In this document: positions 34,350 through 43,829 of the stretch, in pieces
Layout of the letters: every line of letters begins with the position of its first letter
How positions within the stretch are numbered: the first letter of the stretch is position 1
Origin: Halobacillus shinanisalinarum
GTDB lineage: Bacteria; Bacillota; Bacilli; Bacillales; Halobacillaceae
NCBI RefSeq assembly: GCF_022919835.1
Contig: NZ_CP095074.1
Span: 2,566,001-2,630,000 of the forward strand
DNA length: 64,000 nt
Direction of reading: 5' to 3'
Translations under genes and position numbers: made by a program
Notes under the pieces: model-generated
What the model was told of the DNA's origin: nothing
The model's database searches: none
Seen by the model: only the letters and a program-made list of their open reading frames with translations

Positions 34350-34913
34350 ATGAATAAACGAGTCTTATTTGGTTTGTTTCTTGGCTTTTTAATCGCTGTT
34401 ACGGGGTTTAACGTGTATGCCCAAACCAATGCATCAAACGATGAACTACAAGCCAAAGTCAAGCAATTGCAAGCTAATAAGCAACAGATCTTAAAAGAAA
34501 ATCAGGAGCTGAAACAGACTCTCCAACGACAACATCCAGCCAAAATTCAGGACCGTCACCGTACATTAGTGGATCAGGTATCTGCGTTTGTTGAAACAGC
34601 TTTTGTGCACAGCAAAGGGACCTATCAGGAACGAAAAAAGCAAGCTCAATCGATCATGAGTGATGAGCTGATCAACACATTTTTTCCTACAGAAACTTAT
34701 AGGGGGAAAACGAATACGAGCATAGATCATGTTCAGCTATTTATTGAAACGGGCAACCTAACTAGCAGCCATGCAACGGCCCTGGTTCGGTTCTATCACA
34801 CTCTTCATTCTTTACAGAATGATCAAGAACAAGTGTCGGAAGTGTTTTTAGAAATAGATGTCCAAAAGCAAGATGGGCGTTGGAGAGTGGTGGACTTTAA
34901 GCAAGCCACGTAG
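34350..34913 (+). CDS. Secreted coiled-coil protein with VirB8/TcpC-like C-terminal domain
   Basis: 187 residues. A signal peptide or membrane anchor (about 5-25, ending in VYAQ) is followed by a coiled coil (30-65) and a C-terminal NTF2-like region (about 75-187, ending in QDGRWRVVDFKQ). The last part resembles the fold end seen in TcpC/VirB8 conjugation proteins. GGGAGGGATATGA precedes the ATG. Confidence 0.65.
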   Translation: MNKRVLFGLFLGFLIAVTGFNVYAQTNASNDELQAKVKQLQANKQQILKENQELKQTLQRQHPAKIQDRHRTLVDQVSAFVETAFVHSKGTYQERKKQAQSIMSDELINTFFPTETYRGKTNTSIDHVQLFIETGNLTSSHATALVRFYHTLHSLQNDQEQVSEVFLEIDVQKQDGRWRVVDFKQAT

Positions 34914-34925
34914 GAGGGGAAATAA

Positions 34926-35789
34926 ATGAAAAAACAGAGGAATGTGGTCACGGAAAACACATCGAAAATGTATTTAATTGGGTTAAGTATCATGACGGCG
35001 ACACTTCTCTTTTTCTTATGTTCTGGATTTATATGGGGAGACCAACATCATGGGGACATTCAACAAACTCCCCTGAATAAACTGATCAACTTGAAAGGAT
35101 CTGGGGACATGATTATTGAGGGTTGGGCCTATAATCCGAACCGTCAACTTATGATTGTTACTCTAAATATAGATCAATCTACGGATCTATTAGGGGATTC
35201 ATTGGCCTTTGTTGCGCAAGAAAAGGCTAATCCTCAACGAAAGATTCCGACGACAGTTGAGTACCATGAAGAAGGTCAATATGTGATTAGTATTCAAGAC
35301 GTAAGTCCCTCTTTCGAGGTGATGGCTTTAGACATTTACAAGCACAAAGAAAAGGATGAGATTCTTCTTGGTGATCCTCAACAGGAGCTGAAGGGAGGTG
35401 AAGAAGTCAAAGAATTAGCGCGCATCTATACCGATCAACGAAAAGTTGAAACTGATCTAGCATTGACCATTCAAGCGGAACAAGATTATGAATTAGCTGC
35501 TTTAACAAGAGATATCAAACAGGCTAAACAAACCATTCAAGATAAGGAAAAACAGATTCAAAGAATCGAACAAAAACTAAATGATCTGGATCAAAAACTA
35601 GTGGAATTAGAATCAGACCGACTGTATGAAACGGGTGAAGAAAAGGAACAAACGAATGCAAGAATTCAACAAATAGAAAATGAAAAAAAGAGACTCAATC
35701 GAGTGGCCGCAGAGAACGAAACGATGACTCAAACTATAAAGGAGAAGCTTAAGATGTTAAAAGAAAAACGAGACATGATTGATAGCTAA
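34926..35789 (+). CDS. Membrane-anchored coiled-coil protein of the transfer cluster
   Basis: 287 residues. One N-terminal transmembrane segment (about 17-38) is followed by a beta-rich domain (about 55-160) and a long coiled coil (165-285). It is the last structural gene before the presumed oriT. No named family is recognised; a role outside the membrane is inferred from topology. Confidence 0.65.
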   Translation: MKKQRNVVTENTSKMYLIGLSIMTATLLFFLCSGFIWGDQHHGDIQQTPLNKLINLKGSGDMIIEGWAYNPNRQLMIVTLNIDQSTDLLGDSLAFVAQEKANPQRKIPTTVEYHEEGQYVISIQDVSPSFEVMALDIYKHKEKDEILLGDPQQELKGGEEVKELARIYTDQRKVETDLALTIQAEQDYELAALTRDIKQAKQTIQDKEKQIQRIEQKLNDLDQKLVELESDRLYETGEEKEQTNARIQQIENEKKRLNRVAAENETMTQTIKEKLKMLKEKRDMIDS

Positions 35790-35799
35790 AATCGAAAAA

Positions 35800-36039
35800 A
35801 ATGAGAAAAGGCATCAACACAAGGACCACACATCCCCTGTGCAGGGACCACACACCAGAGCTGTAACACGAAGGTTTGTTCCTATTTTGGCAACACAGTG
35901 ACCGCACATTTGGGGATTTTCTTGTGCCCTCGTTTTGCCCGGCTCTGCCGGGATTCACACGCCAAGTGGGAACAAAAACCCCTTATGCTCTTCTCTTTAT
36001 TCACTAGTTTTAGGACCTTAATCAGAAGGAGGGATTTTC
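35800..36039. other. Candidate origin of transfer (oriT)
   Basis: A gene-free block directly upstream of the relaxase operon. It has three direct repeats GACC[A/G]CACA at 35824, 35846 and 35900, a CCCTG-TG-CAGGG dyad at 35835-35846, and a perfect hairpin CCCGGC-TCT-GCCGGG at 35938-35952 followed by ATTCACACGCC. In MobL-type elements such as pLS20 the oriT lies upstream of the relaxase gene. The nick site is not assigned. Confidence 0.6.
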
Positions 36040-36297
36040 ATGGAAATAAGAATTCGATATATGGATCCAAAAACTGTTCAAAAAATTGACGAGCTTGCCA
36101 AAGAAAAAGGTGTGAGTCGGCAGGAGTTTTTACACGCACAGTTGCATCAGTTAGCTGTCTTTAAGGAAGAGAATAATCGTGAACAAAGATTAAAGCAATT
36201 AATCGATCGAAACATTCAAACGATGGCCCACTGTTATACAGCGATTCGAGAAATGAATGATCTCTTACAGTTTGAAGAACCAGGTGAAGAAGTATGA
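36040..36297 (+). CDS. Relaxosome accessory protein, ribbon-helix-helix type
   Basis: 85 residues. The N-terminal half reads as a ribbon-helix-helix (MEIRIRYMDPKTVQKIDELA followed by KGVSRQEFLHAQL), and the C-terminal half is helical. AGGAGGG precedes the ATG. Its stop overlaps the relaxase start (ATGA), and it lies right after the candidate oriT, as expected for a protein that binds oriT and helps the relaxase. Confidence 0.78.
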   Translation: MEIRIRYMDPKTVQKIDELAKEKGVSRQEFLHAQLHQLAVFKEENNREQRLKQLIDRNIQTMAHCYTAIREMNDLLQFEEPGEEV

Positions 36298-37457
36298 ATG
36301 AAACGATAACGCCTGGGGTGGTTTTAAAAACCAAATTCGTGACCGCCAATAAGAAAGGCTTTCAAGATTACGTCCAGTATGTAGACCGCGAAGAGGCCAA
36401 AGGAAAAGGGGAAGCACATCGGTCCATGTTTAGTTTGTATAATCACTATATGGACGATCAGGATAAAACCTCTGCCTTGTTTACTCAGAACTCGGATCGT
36501 TTATCTGTGGAAGGAAAACAGGGGATTAAATCATTGTTTGAACAAGCCCAAAAGAAGAACAGTATCATGTGGCAGGACGTGATTACGTTTGATAATGATT
36601 GGCTTCAAAAACGAGGCGTTTATGACTCCAAAAGCCACACCCTAGATGAAGATGCTTTAAAAGAAGTGACACGAAGATCCATGCAGGCCATGATGAAAAA
36701 AGAAGGATTACAAGATAGTGCTGTCTGGTCAGCGGCCATTCACTATAACACCGATAACATTCATATTCATGTGGCCACAGTCGAACCCAATCCGACTCGG
36801 GAGCGGGGTAAGCGAAAACCGAAAACGTTAGATGCGATGAAAGGTGAAGTCGTAAATGGATTGTTAGATCGAACGCAGGAACGAAATCACATTAACTCGT
36901 TGATCCGGGAGCATATGGTAAACACGAAGAAAGAAAATAGCAGCACAAAATGGAGGAATAGAGAAATGAAACCTTTGTTCCTCGAAGTGTACAATCATTT
37001 GCCTCAAGATAAACGCCAATGGCACTATGGCTATCAAACCCTGAATCCTATCCGACCGAAAATTGATGAACTTACGACAAGGTACTTAAACAAATATCAC
37101 CCAAATGATATGAAACAACTGCATCGCAAACTGGATCTAGAGGTGAATGAATTAAAGCAAGCCTATGGGGATGGACCCAAGGACAAAAAACGATATCAAC
37201 ATTATAAACAAAACAAGCTGGATGATCTCTATAAGAGAATGGGAAATGCGTTCTTACAAGAAATGAAAGCTTATGATAACCAACGTATTCATGCCCATGA
37301 ACCACGTCACTTTTCTTCCCATAGACCAGTGCCTCCGGGTGTTCATTTACAACAATCGTTTCGAAGGATTCAACGCTCCATGAGTCAAACCTATGAGCAG
37401 TTTATGAACGACTTGGACCATCAGAAATTGGAACGAGACATTGAAAGAGAAAGGTAG
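36294..37457 (+). CDS. Conjugative relaxase, MobL/MobP-like
   Basis: 387 residues. The relaxase core lies in residues 1-200: PGVVLKTKFVT near the start, DYVQYVDREEA near residue 25, and the metal-binding HYNTDNIHIHVATVEP near residue 150, which supplies the His triad. The C-terminal half is basic and helical. It nicks oriT and pilots the strand into the channel. The similarity is to the MobL group defined by RelLS20 of pLS20, in keeping with the transfer genes. It is translationally coupled to the accessory protein. Confidence 0.87.
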   Translation: MNETITPGVVLKTKFVTANKKGFQDYVQYVDREEAKGKGEAHRSMFSLYNHYMDDQDKTSALFTQNSDRLSVEGKQGIKSLFEQAQKKNSIMWQDVITFDNDWLQKRGVYDSKSHTLDEDALKEVTRRSMQAMMKKEGLQDSAVWSAAIHYNTDNIHIHVATVEPNPTRERGKRKPKTLDAMKGEVVNGLLDRTQERNHINSLIREHMVNTKKENSSTKWRNREMKPLFLEVYNHLPQDKRQWHYGYQTLNPIRPKIDELTTRYLNKYHPNDMKQLHRKLDLEVNELKQAYGDGPKDKKRYQHYKQNKLDDLYKRMGNAFLQEMKAYDNQRIHAHEPRHFSSHRPVPPGVHLQQSFRRIQRSMSQTYEQFMNDLDHQKLERDIERER

Positions 37458-37467
37458 GTTGTTGATC

Positions 37468-37896
37468 ATGAGGCAACGTCAAAATGTAACGCTCCATGAG
37501 GAAACCATTCGATTAATGAAAGAGTATCAGGAGCAACATCATATTCGTTATCCAGGGGAAGCTTTGGATCGGATAGTTGCGGAGTGGGAAGAGCAACAAT
37601 TCAAGGATCATTCCCAAGAATATGTCATGGGGTTGATGGCTCAACGTTTTCAGGAGGTGTTTTCCGATGAGATGAAGCGGTTAAAGTTGGCAGCCAATCA
37701 AAGTGATAAAAACACGCAAGTTCTGCTGGAATTGATGAATGGATTTGCGATGGATCAAAACCTAGAAAGTTGTGTGACGACTCCAATATTTGAAAGTCAG
37801 GCGATGAAGGATGCCAAGGAAGCTGTCGAAGAACGAATCAGCAACCAAAGGCAAAAAAGAATCAGCGTCAGAGAGTCACAAGCTTCTTCATCCTAA
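37468..37896 (+). CDS. Second relaxosome accessory protein (DNA-binding)
   Basis: 142 residues starting at ATG 37468 after AGGTAGG. The N terminus (RQNVTLHEETIRLMKEYQE) looks like a ribbon-helix-helix, and the rest is helical with a charged tail. It directly follows the relaxase gene, as auxiliary proteins do around MobL relaxases. The exact role is inferred from context. Confidence 0.65.
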   Translation: MRQRQNVTLHEETIRLMKEYQEQHHIRYPGEALDRIVAEWEEQQFKDHSQEYVMGLMAQRFQEVFSDEMKRLKLAANQSDKNTQVLLELMNGFAMDQNLESCVTTPIFESQAMKDAKEAVEERISNQRQKRISVRESQASSS

Positions 37897-37957
37897 CAAC
37901 TATCGGTGATTTAGCCGATTAATGATAGGTTGAAAAATGACCAAAGGAGGAGATTTT

Positions 37958-38239
37958 ATGATGTTGTTTAATCACCGTTATGAAGTAGGCGTGTTTAAAT
38001 GTTTAGGGGATAACCAAGAGCTCGTGATCGAAGTTGGCCAAAAGGAATACACCTTAACGTTGAGTGATGATGAAATGGCTGATGTGGAACAGCATTTGGT
38101 TAATCAAGAAAACTTACTCATCCCGTTCGATAAAAAGAGCAAGCAGCTGATGTTAAACACGGATCCAACCTATGAGGAAGAGGATATGGAAGAACTCATG
38201 AACATAAGCGAGGGAGGTGATGTTCATGGCCAAAAGTAA
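37958..38239 (+). CDS. Small acidic protein before the ArdC-like gene
   Basis: About 93 residues from ATG 37958 (AAAGGAGGA site 8 bases upstream; the frame is open further back). It is acidic, with a beta-rich centre (QELVIEVGQKEYTLTLSDDE). It overlaps the start of the ArdC-like gene by 14 bases, so the two are coupled. No family is recognised. Confidence 0.62.
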   Translation: MMLFNHRYEVGVFKCLGDNQELVIEVGQKEYTLTLSDDEMADVEQHLVNQENLLIPFDKKSKQLMLNTDPTYEEEDMEELMNISEGGDVHGQK

Positions 38240-38921
38240 ACGTACCTATCCCAAAAAGTCACCCGAACAGGTCCAAGAGGAGATCAATAGACTGACAGAA
38301 GGAATGGAAGAACGTATCTCGAACCACTTTCATTCGCCCGATCAGCTGAAAGAGTATTTGGATTTTATGGGAAAGTTTTATCGATATTCCCTAAAGAACA
38401 CTGCGCTTATTGATTCACAGTTTTCGGGAGCTGAAGCTGTTGGCTCGTTTGCCTTTTGGAAAGAAAAAGGGTTCCCCGTTAACAAAGGTGAACAAGGCAT
38501 TAAGATTCTCGTACCTAACCGATTGGGCCAGCAATTTAAAAACAATGAAGGGGAATGGAAGTCCTTACAACACGCCACCAGACAAGAGAAGGAACAGGTT
38601 AAAGACGGTCAACTCGACAAACGAGAGGGCCGTCTTGTTTTTTCTATCGGGAGTGTTTTTGATGTGTCGCAAACGAGTGCGTCCCAAAAAGACCTCCCTC
38701 ACATATTCCCGAACAAATGGATCGATGGGAAGGTCGAAAACTATAAACCGTTGCGTCGAGGTATGGAGGCTATTGCGGATAAGAACAACATTCAAATCGT
38801 TGAACCTTATGAAGAGCTAGGGGCTGCCAAAGGAGTGAGTTACACAGGGAGAGGTGAAGTCGCCCTCAACCCTCGGAACTCAGAACGTCAGGATACGAAA
38901 AGCCTGTTGCATGAACTCACG
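38226..38921 (+). CDS. ArdC/LtrC-like protein, exon 1 (interrupted by a group II intron)
   Basis: The first 232 codons of a protein that continues at 41512. Residues 10-150 form the ArdC N-terminal single-strand-DNA-binding domain (LKEYLDFMGKFYRYSLKNTALI, which spans 22 residues near 55-76, then GSFAFWKEKGFPVNKGEQG). The exon ends in KSLLHELT, the first four residues of a zinc-peptidase HExxH motif; the last His is supplied by exon 2. ATG at 38226 follows GGAGGTG. ArdC-type proteins protect incoming conjugative DNA. Without splicing the product ends a few residues into the intron and loses its metal site. Confidence 0.87.
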
Positions 38922-39548
38922 GTGCGTCCATAAGGATGTGTTTGGGATCGCTGTCGTAGCAAACAGCTGATGTGGTCATATCATCATAAGGTCAAAGACT
39001 TATTGGTATTACCAAAATATCAAGATACTCGTGTTGGGAAACCAACAGGGGGACCATAGCATGTCTATAAAGCCACAAGTTACTGGCGTGTTACAGTACG
39101 ACTGGATGGCAAGACCAAAGTAATAGACAAGGATGAAAGCTACACTGCTTGAACGATAGCCAGAGGGGTTATATCGTGGACCATAATAAACAACACGTGA
39201 AATGTTATGCAAGTGGGGACTTCAACGGATGAGTGAGACGTTGAAATATGACCTCCCACTGACCGACATCAATACGATGGTAAATGGCGAAAGTCGCATC
39301 CGATACTATTACAAGCTTCCCACATAATCTAAATGGAGATTGTCTAAGTCGATGCGCCCTTACGGGCTATGTCCTTTTGGAACTGAAAAATCGATAGGAC
39401 AACGGAGTCTTCGTACTAGTCTGAGATAGGGAAAACCTATCACGCTAACATCAGATAACGCATGTTAGGTCATAGCTGTGAAGCTAGGATGGCGAAGGAA
39501 GACAGTTAACCGAATCCAATATTATAAGAAGAAGGAGCGAGAGGCTCT

Positions 39549-41402
39549 ATGAGAAATCCTCAAGTAGTATTGGACAATCTAACGAGTAAGTCCAATGATG
39601 AAAGCTACAAGTATCAAAGAGTTTACAGAAACTTATACAATCCTGAGTTTTATCTTATGGCATATGATGAAATTTACCCTAACCCTGGTCATATGACTAA
39701 AGGGTCAAATGGTAAAACCATTGATGGCATGAGCATGAAAAGGATCCATACTATTATTGATTCACTCAAGGATGAAAAGTATCAGCCGACTCCAGTAAGA
39801 AGAACCTATATCGGAAAAAAGAGTGGTAATGGCAAAAGGCCACTTGGTATTCCATCATTCGATGACAAACTGCTACAAATGGTAGTCAAATATATTCTGG
39901 AAAGTATGTACGAAAGTTCGTTCAGTAACACATCTCATGGCTATCGACCAAACAAAAGCTGTCACACGGCTATCAAGCAAATTGCTGACACATTCAATGG
40001 AGTAAAGTGGTTTATAGAAGGGGATATAAAAGGCTTCTTTGATAACATAGACCATTCTATTTTAATTAACCTACTTCGTAAAAGAATCAAGGATGAGAAA
40101 TTCCTAAGACTTATTTGGAAATTTCTTAAAGCAGGATATGTAGAGGACTGGAAGTACCACAATTCTTACAGTGGCGTACCTCAAGGAGGTATTATCAGTC
40201 CTGTCTTATCCAACATCTATCTTAACGAATTAGATAAATTCATTGAAGAGTTCCAACTTAAATTTAACAAGGGTAAACATAAGGCACAAAACCCCGCCTA
40301 CAAAAAGTTACACCAAAAAAGCATGCGCCTTAAAAAGAAATTAAAGGACAAAATGGCTAAAGGAACTCTCAAAGAAGGCGAACGTGAAGAAATTATTGGT
40401 TCCATCAAAGAAGCTAATAATAGAAAAATGAAGTTACCTTCAAAAGATCCAATGGATCAAAACTACAGAAGATTGAAATATGTCAGGTATGCGGATGATT
40501 GGCTCATAGGTATTATTGGCAGCAAAGAAGATGCCACCATGATAAAAAAAGAACTAACTACATTTATTAGCCAAAAACTGAAACTCGAACTTTCACAAGA
40601 AAAGACACTCATCACAAATAGTAGTAAATTTGCTAGGTTTCTTGGTTACAACATTGCGATTAGTAGGAATCAACAACCAAAGCCGTCCTCAAGGCCTGCA
40701 GGAGAACAAAAAAAGGTTCTCTCACGCAACAACTCGGGGAAAGTTTCCATCTATATGCCAAAAGAGGCTTGGACCAATAAACTCATAGAGTATAAAGCCA
40801 TAAAAATGGACGGACGTAACTGGAGGCCGATGCATCGGAGTGCATTAATTAATAACGATGATTTAGAAATTATCACTCGTTATAACTCTGAGATCAGAGG
40901 CATGTATAACTACTATAGGTTAGCCCTAAACGTTAGTGGACTCAATAAATTTAGATACTTTATGGAATACAGTTTATACAAGACTTTTGCCAATAAATAC
41001 AAAACATCAATAAGCAAAATAATAAATCGATACTCTATTAACGGAGTCTTTGCGGTTAGATACAAAACGAAGAAAGCTAACAAAACTCGATACTTTTATA
41101 GTGATGGATTCAAACGAAACACTTCGATAAAGGCAGACCACACTCATACAGACCTTCCTATCAGTAAAGTTGATCTAGCTAGAACCAGTCTCATTTCAAG
41201 ATTAAAGGCGGAACGGTGTGAATGGTGCCATGCAGAAAACGTCGAATTAGAAATTCATCATGTAAGAAAACTAAAGGACTTAAAAGGAAAAAAGCTATGG
41301 GAACAAGCGATGATAGCTAGGGCGCGCAAAACAATAGCGCTTTGTGCCCTGGGACAGGGCAATGACTGTCATCGCAAACTTCATGCTGGACTGTTAGATT
41401 GA
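39549..41402 (+). CDS. ltrA: Group II intron reverse transcriptase/maturase with HNH endonuclease
   Basis: 617 residues. The reverse transcriptase fingers and palm (about 50-370) show RPLGIPSFDDKLLQ, GYRPNKSCHTAI, GVPQGGIISPVLSNIYLNEL and the catalytic VRYADDWLIG near residue 310. The maturase X domain lies at about 400-490, and an HNH endonuclease closes the protein (CEWCHAENVELEIHHVRKL, then NDCHRKLH). It helps splicing and copies the intron into new sites. The frame is intact, with GAAGGAGCGAGAGG upstream. The symbol ltrA is used by family only. Confidence 0.95.
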   Translation: MRNPQVVLDNLTSKSNDESYKYQRVYRNLYNPEFYLMAYDEIYPNPGHMTKGSNGKTIDGMSMKRIHTIIDSLKDEKYQPTPVRRTYIGKKSGNGKRPLGIPSFDDKLLQMVVKYILESMYESSFSNTSHGYRPNKSCHTAIKQIADTFNGVKWFIEGDIKGFFDNIDHSILINLLRKRIKDEKFLRLIWKFLKAGYVEDWKYHNSYSGVPQGGIISPVLSNIYLNELDKFIEEFQLKFNKGKHKAQNPAYKKLHQKSMRLKKKLKDKMAKGTLKEGEREEIIGSIKEANNRKMKLPSKDPMDQNYRRLKYVRYADDWLIGIIGSKEDATMIKKELTTFISQKLKLELSQEKTLITNSSKFARFLGYNIAISRNQQPKPSSRPAGEQKKVLSRNNSGKVSIYMPKEAWTNKLIEYKAIKMDGRNWRPMHRSALINNDDLEIITRYNSEIRGMYNYYRLALNVSGLNKFRYFMEYSLYKTFANKYKTSISKIINRYSINGVFAVRYKTKKANKTRYFYSDGFKRNTSIKADHTHTDLPISKVDLARTSLISRLKAERCEWCHAENVELEIHHVRKLKDLKGKKLWEQAMIARARKTIALCALGQGNDCHRKLHAGLLD

Positions 41403-41416
41403 AGTAAGTTAATGGC

Positions 41417-41450
41417 GAGCCGTATACATGGAGACGTGTACGTACGGTTC
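41417..41450 (+). ncRNA. Group II intron domain V
   Basis: A 34-base hairpin starting with GAGCCGTAT and ending with ACGGTTC. This is the catalytic core of the ribozyme and its most conserved part. Its exact length and pairing suggest an active intron. Confidence 0.9.
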
Positions 41451-41511
41451 TGAGGGGGATGCTTGGGAACCTACCATAGAAATATGGCAAGGCACTGGGT
41501 ATCTACCCTAC

Positions 41512-42795
41512 CATGCGAAGCTCCACACGGAAGGAAAACGAGATCATTACACAAAGCCGGAAAAGGAATTTCAAGCAGAAATGACAGCCTATACGGTGTC
41601 CTCCTATTTCAATATTGATACCAGCGATTATTCCCTAGATTACCTTCATCATTGGACGAAAGATCATGAGTTTAAGGATTGCGAAGGATTGTTGCAGGAA
41701 GTTCAAACGACGGCCAAAGAGTTTATTTCAACGATTGAAGATTCATGGGAAAAAGAACAGGAAGGGGATAAAGACATGAAAACGAAAACACCGTCCAATG
41801 AAAAAGGAGAGCGGAATATGGGCCAACCGATCCAGGCGCAGGAAAACAACCAAGAGAAAGAAAAGGGAGTCTTCGATCCACTGCCAAATCCCAAACCTTA
41901 TCAAGACATGATCATCCTGGTAGATAAAGAGAGTCAGAATGTTAAAACCGTATCCATGGAAAGTCTTATAGACGTAGCCACACAGCAGGTAGATCAAAAA
42001 GAAATCAAACCGTTAGGGAACATCAGTTATCCGCAAGTCAAGCAAGATGAGCTGGTCAAAAAATTTAATCAAGCAAACGAAAAGGGCAAGGGTGCCTATA
42101 TCGCTCTTAGTCCCGAACACCAAAAGAACCCGGAAACATTGCCTTCTTCTATGAGGAAGGTAATTGAAGGCATTTCAATCCCTTCTGAAACATTCAAGGA
42201 AGCCTATGCAAACAACGTAGCACCAGAGCACCCTTCTTTACAAAGATCACAACCATCCATCGAAAAAGAACCAAAGCAGGAAGAGGAAAAACTACCATCG
42301 GAGAAGCTACGTGACATGTACCGTCGGCAAGTCAGCACAACTGAACGAAACGAGAGCCCTTTTGAACCAAAAGCTGAAAAGGAAAAAGGTATGAGCGAAC
42401 TCGATGACCAAGCCTATAAAGGTGCCTATAAAAAAGAGTTGATGAACTTTATTGAACCGAAGGTAGGAAAGGGACTGGATCAAGAGGAAGGCAACGATCG
42501 ACAAGAACGTCTAAACCAAATGCGTGCCTTTGAAAAGACACATAGCATGGAATCCATTTATAAACTGAAAAAAGAATCGCTACAGGAATTAAAAGAGCTG
42601 CCGTTATCCGAACATGGCCAACAACGTTTAGTCCAGGTAGAAAGGACATTAGATCAGGAATTTAGCGAACAGAAGGGGAAAACCGGAGATAAGAGGAAAG
42701 GCAAGTCTGTGGAAGAAATAGCAGATGAAAGTAAACAGAGACCTTCTCAACAACAGCATAAAAAGCAACGGCAAAAAGTTGAAATGGAACGCTAG
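41512..42795 (+). CDS. ArdC/LtrC-like protein, exon 2
   Basis: 427 codons continuing exon 1 in frame. It begins with HAKLHTEG, which supplies the third residue of HExxH, and then FQAEMTAYTV, where the Glu is the expected third zinc ligand. The remaining 350 residues are highly charged and probably disordered, with Lys/Glu/Gln-rich stretches. The joined protein is about 659 residues. The apparent start at 41428 lies inside the intron and is an artefact. A terminator follows the stop. Confidence 0.85.
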   Translation, partial: HAKLHTEGKRDHYTKPEKEFQAEMTAYTVSSYFNIDTSDYSLDYLHHWTKDHEFKDCEGLLQEVQTTAKEFISTIEDSWEKEQEGDKDMKTKTPSNEKGERNMGQPIQAQENNQEKEKGVFDPLPNPKPYQDMIILVDKESQNVKTVSMESLIDVATQQVDQKEIKPLGNISYPQVKQDELVKKFNQANEKGKGAYIALSPEHQKNPETLPSSMRKVIEGISIPSETFKEAYANNVAPEHPSLQRSQPSIEKEPKQEEEKLPSEKLRDMYRRQVSTTERNESPFEPKAEKEKGMSELDDQAYKGAYKKELMNFIEPKVGKGLDQEEGNDRQERLNQMRAFEKTHSMESIYKLKKESLQELKELPLSEHGQQRLVQVERTLDQEFSEQKGKTGDKRKGKSVEEIADESKQRPSQQQHKKQRQKVEMER

Positions 42796-42825
42796 ACAGG
42801 GATTTTTATTCCCTGTCTTTTTATT
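42795..42825 (+). terminator. Terminator after the ArdC-like gene
   Basis: GACAGGGA and TCCCTGTC pair around a T-rich loop, followed by TTTTTATTTTT. Confidence 0.88.
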
Positions 42826-42866
42826 TTTCGATTTGACATTGACATTCAAAAAGGAGGAAGTGCTGC

Positions 42867-43829
42867 ATGGTGAAGCATGTAGGCGCGTCACAAGTGGAAA
42901 TCGCACGGAATGTAGATTTGATAGACTACTTGCAGCGTAAAGGAGAACCGTTGAAAAAGGAAGGAAACTATTACCGCCATCAAAAACATGACAGCTTAGT
43001 GATTAAAGATCAAATGTATGCCTGGAACTCGCGGGAGGAGAAGGGGTCTGGTGTGATTAACTTTGCCAAAATGTTTTATGGCATGAGTTTCCCAGAAGCT
43101 GTGTTAGATTTAAATGCTCAGGGTTATAAAGTAAAAACTGATGAACAAAAAAGAAAACCGAAAGAACCTTATCACTACCCTGAGCATTATGAAGTAAACG
43201 ACATAACGAAGGCCAAAAACTATCTCACCAAAGAACGAAAGATTCACCCTAAACTCGTAGACTGGCTGGAACAAAAAGACTTCATCGCACAAGACAAGCT
43301 CGGGAATGTTATTTTTAAGTGGAAGCAGAATGGGAAAATTGTTGGTGCTGATCGCCAAGGGACAACCCCAATGAAAGATGGCCACATGTTTAAAGGGATT
43401 GATAAGAATAGCCATGGATCGGCTGGTTTTTCACTCGATATCGGAAAGCCCCATTCGATGTACTTCTTTGAAAGCCCGGTCGATGCGCTCTCGTATTGGA
43501 GTGTGAAACAGGAAGAGCTTCAAAACACACGACTGGTTTCAATGTCAGGCCTCAAACGTCAAACGTTGATCGATGAAATGAAACGTATGGGGAAAGAGGG
43601 GTGTACCATCCATCATGTCACCTTATGTACCGACAATGACAAGGCTGGTCAAGCCTTTTCTAACAAGTATCACCGGTTAATGACGAAAGGCTTATCTAGC
43701 ATTGACCTGCCGGAGGCTAAGGATTGGAATGACGAGTTGAAGAAAAAAACTGAGAAGGATAGAGAACGTTCAACACAAGGTGGACTGGCTAAAAAAGACC
43801 TCATAACCCATGGTTCAGAACGAGAGTAA
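42867..43829 (+). CDS. Toprim-domain protein (DUF3991-like, mobile element primase type)
   Basis: 320 residues. The N-terminal part (about 10-85; VDLIDYLQRKGEPLKKEG, then VINFAKMFYGMSFPEAVLDL) is the DnaG-N/DUF3991-like region. The C-terminal Toprim domain (about 190-285) has FFESPVDALSYW with its Glu and CTDNDKAGQAF with the Asp pair. Such proteins are thought to prime the transferred strand or act in mobile element replication. GGAGGAAG precedes the ATG. Confidence 0.83.
   Translation: MVKHVGASQVEIARNVDLIDYLQRKGEPLKKEGNYYRHQKHDSLVIKDQMYAWNSREEKGSGVINFAKMFYGMSFPEAVLDLNAQGYKVKTDEQKRKPKEPYHYPEHYEVNDITKAKNYLTKERKIHPKLVDWLEQKDFIAQDKLGNVIFKWKQNGKIVGADRQGTTPMKDGHMFKGIDKNSHGSAGFSLDIGKPHSMYFFESPVDALSYWSVKQEELQNTRLVSMSGLKRQTLIDEMKRMGKEGCTIHHVTLCTDNDKAGQAFSNKYHRLMTKGLSSIDLPEAKDWNDELKKKTEKDRERSTQGGLAKKDLITHGSERE

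Larger units (their letters stand above)
38922..41511 (+). mobile_element. Group II intron, complete (2590 bp)
   Basis: The 5 prime end is GTGCG (38922), and the 3 prime end is CCCTAC (41511). Domain V is a canonical 34-mer at 41417-41450 (GAGCCGTAT... ACGGTTC). A domain VI-like stem with GGGTA and TACCC precedes the 3 prime end. Removing exactly these bases joins the two exons in frame and restores HELTH. The structured domains I-III occupy 38935-39548, and the reverse transcriptase lies in domain IV. The intron is in sense orientation, so splicing is possible. Confidence 0.93.

Noticed and set aside
41428..41511. Start of the large charged ORF at 41428
   Set aside because: These codons lie inside the group II intron (domains V and VI). 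The true coding continues from exon 1 at 38921 to exon 2 at 41512.
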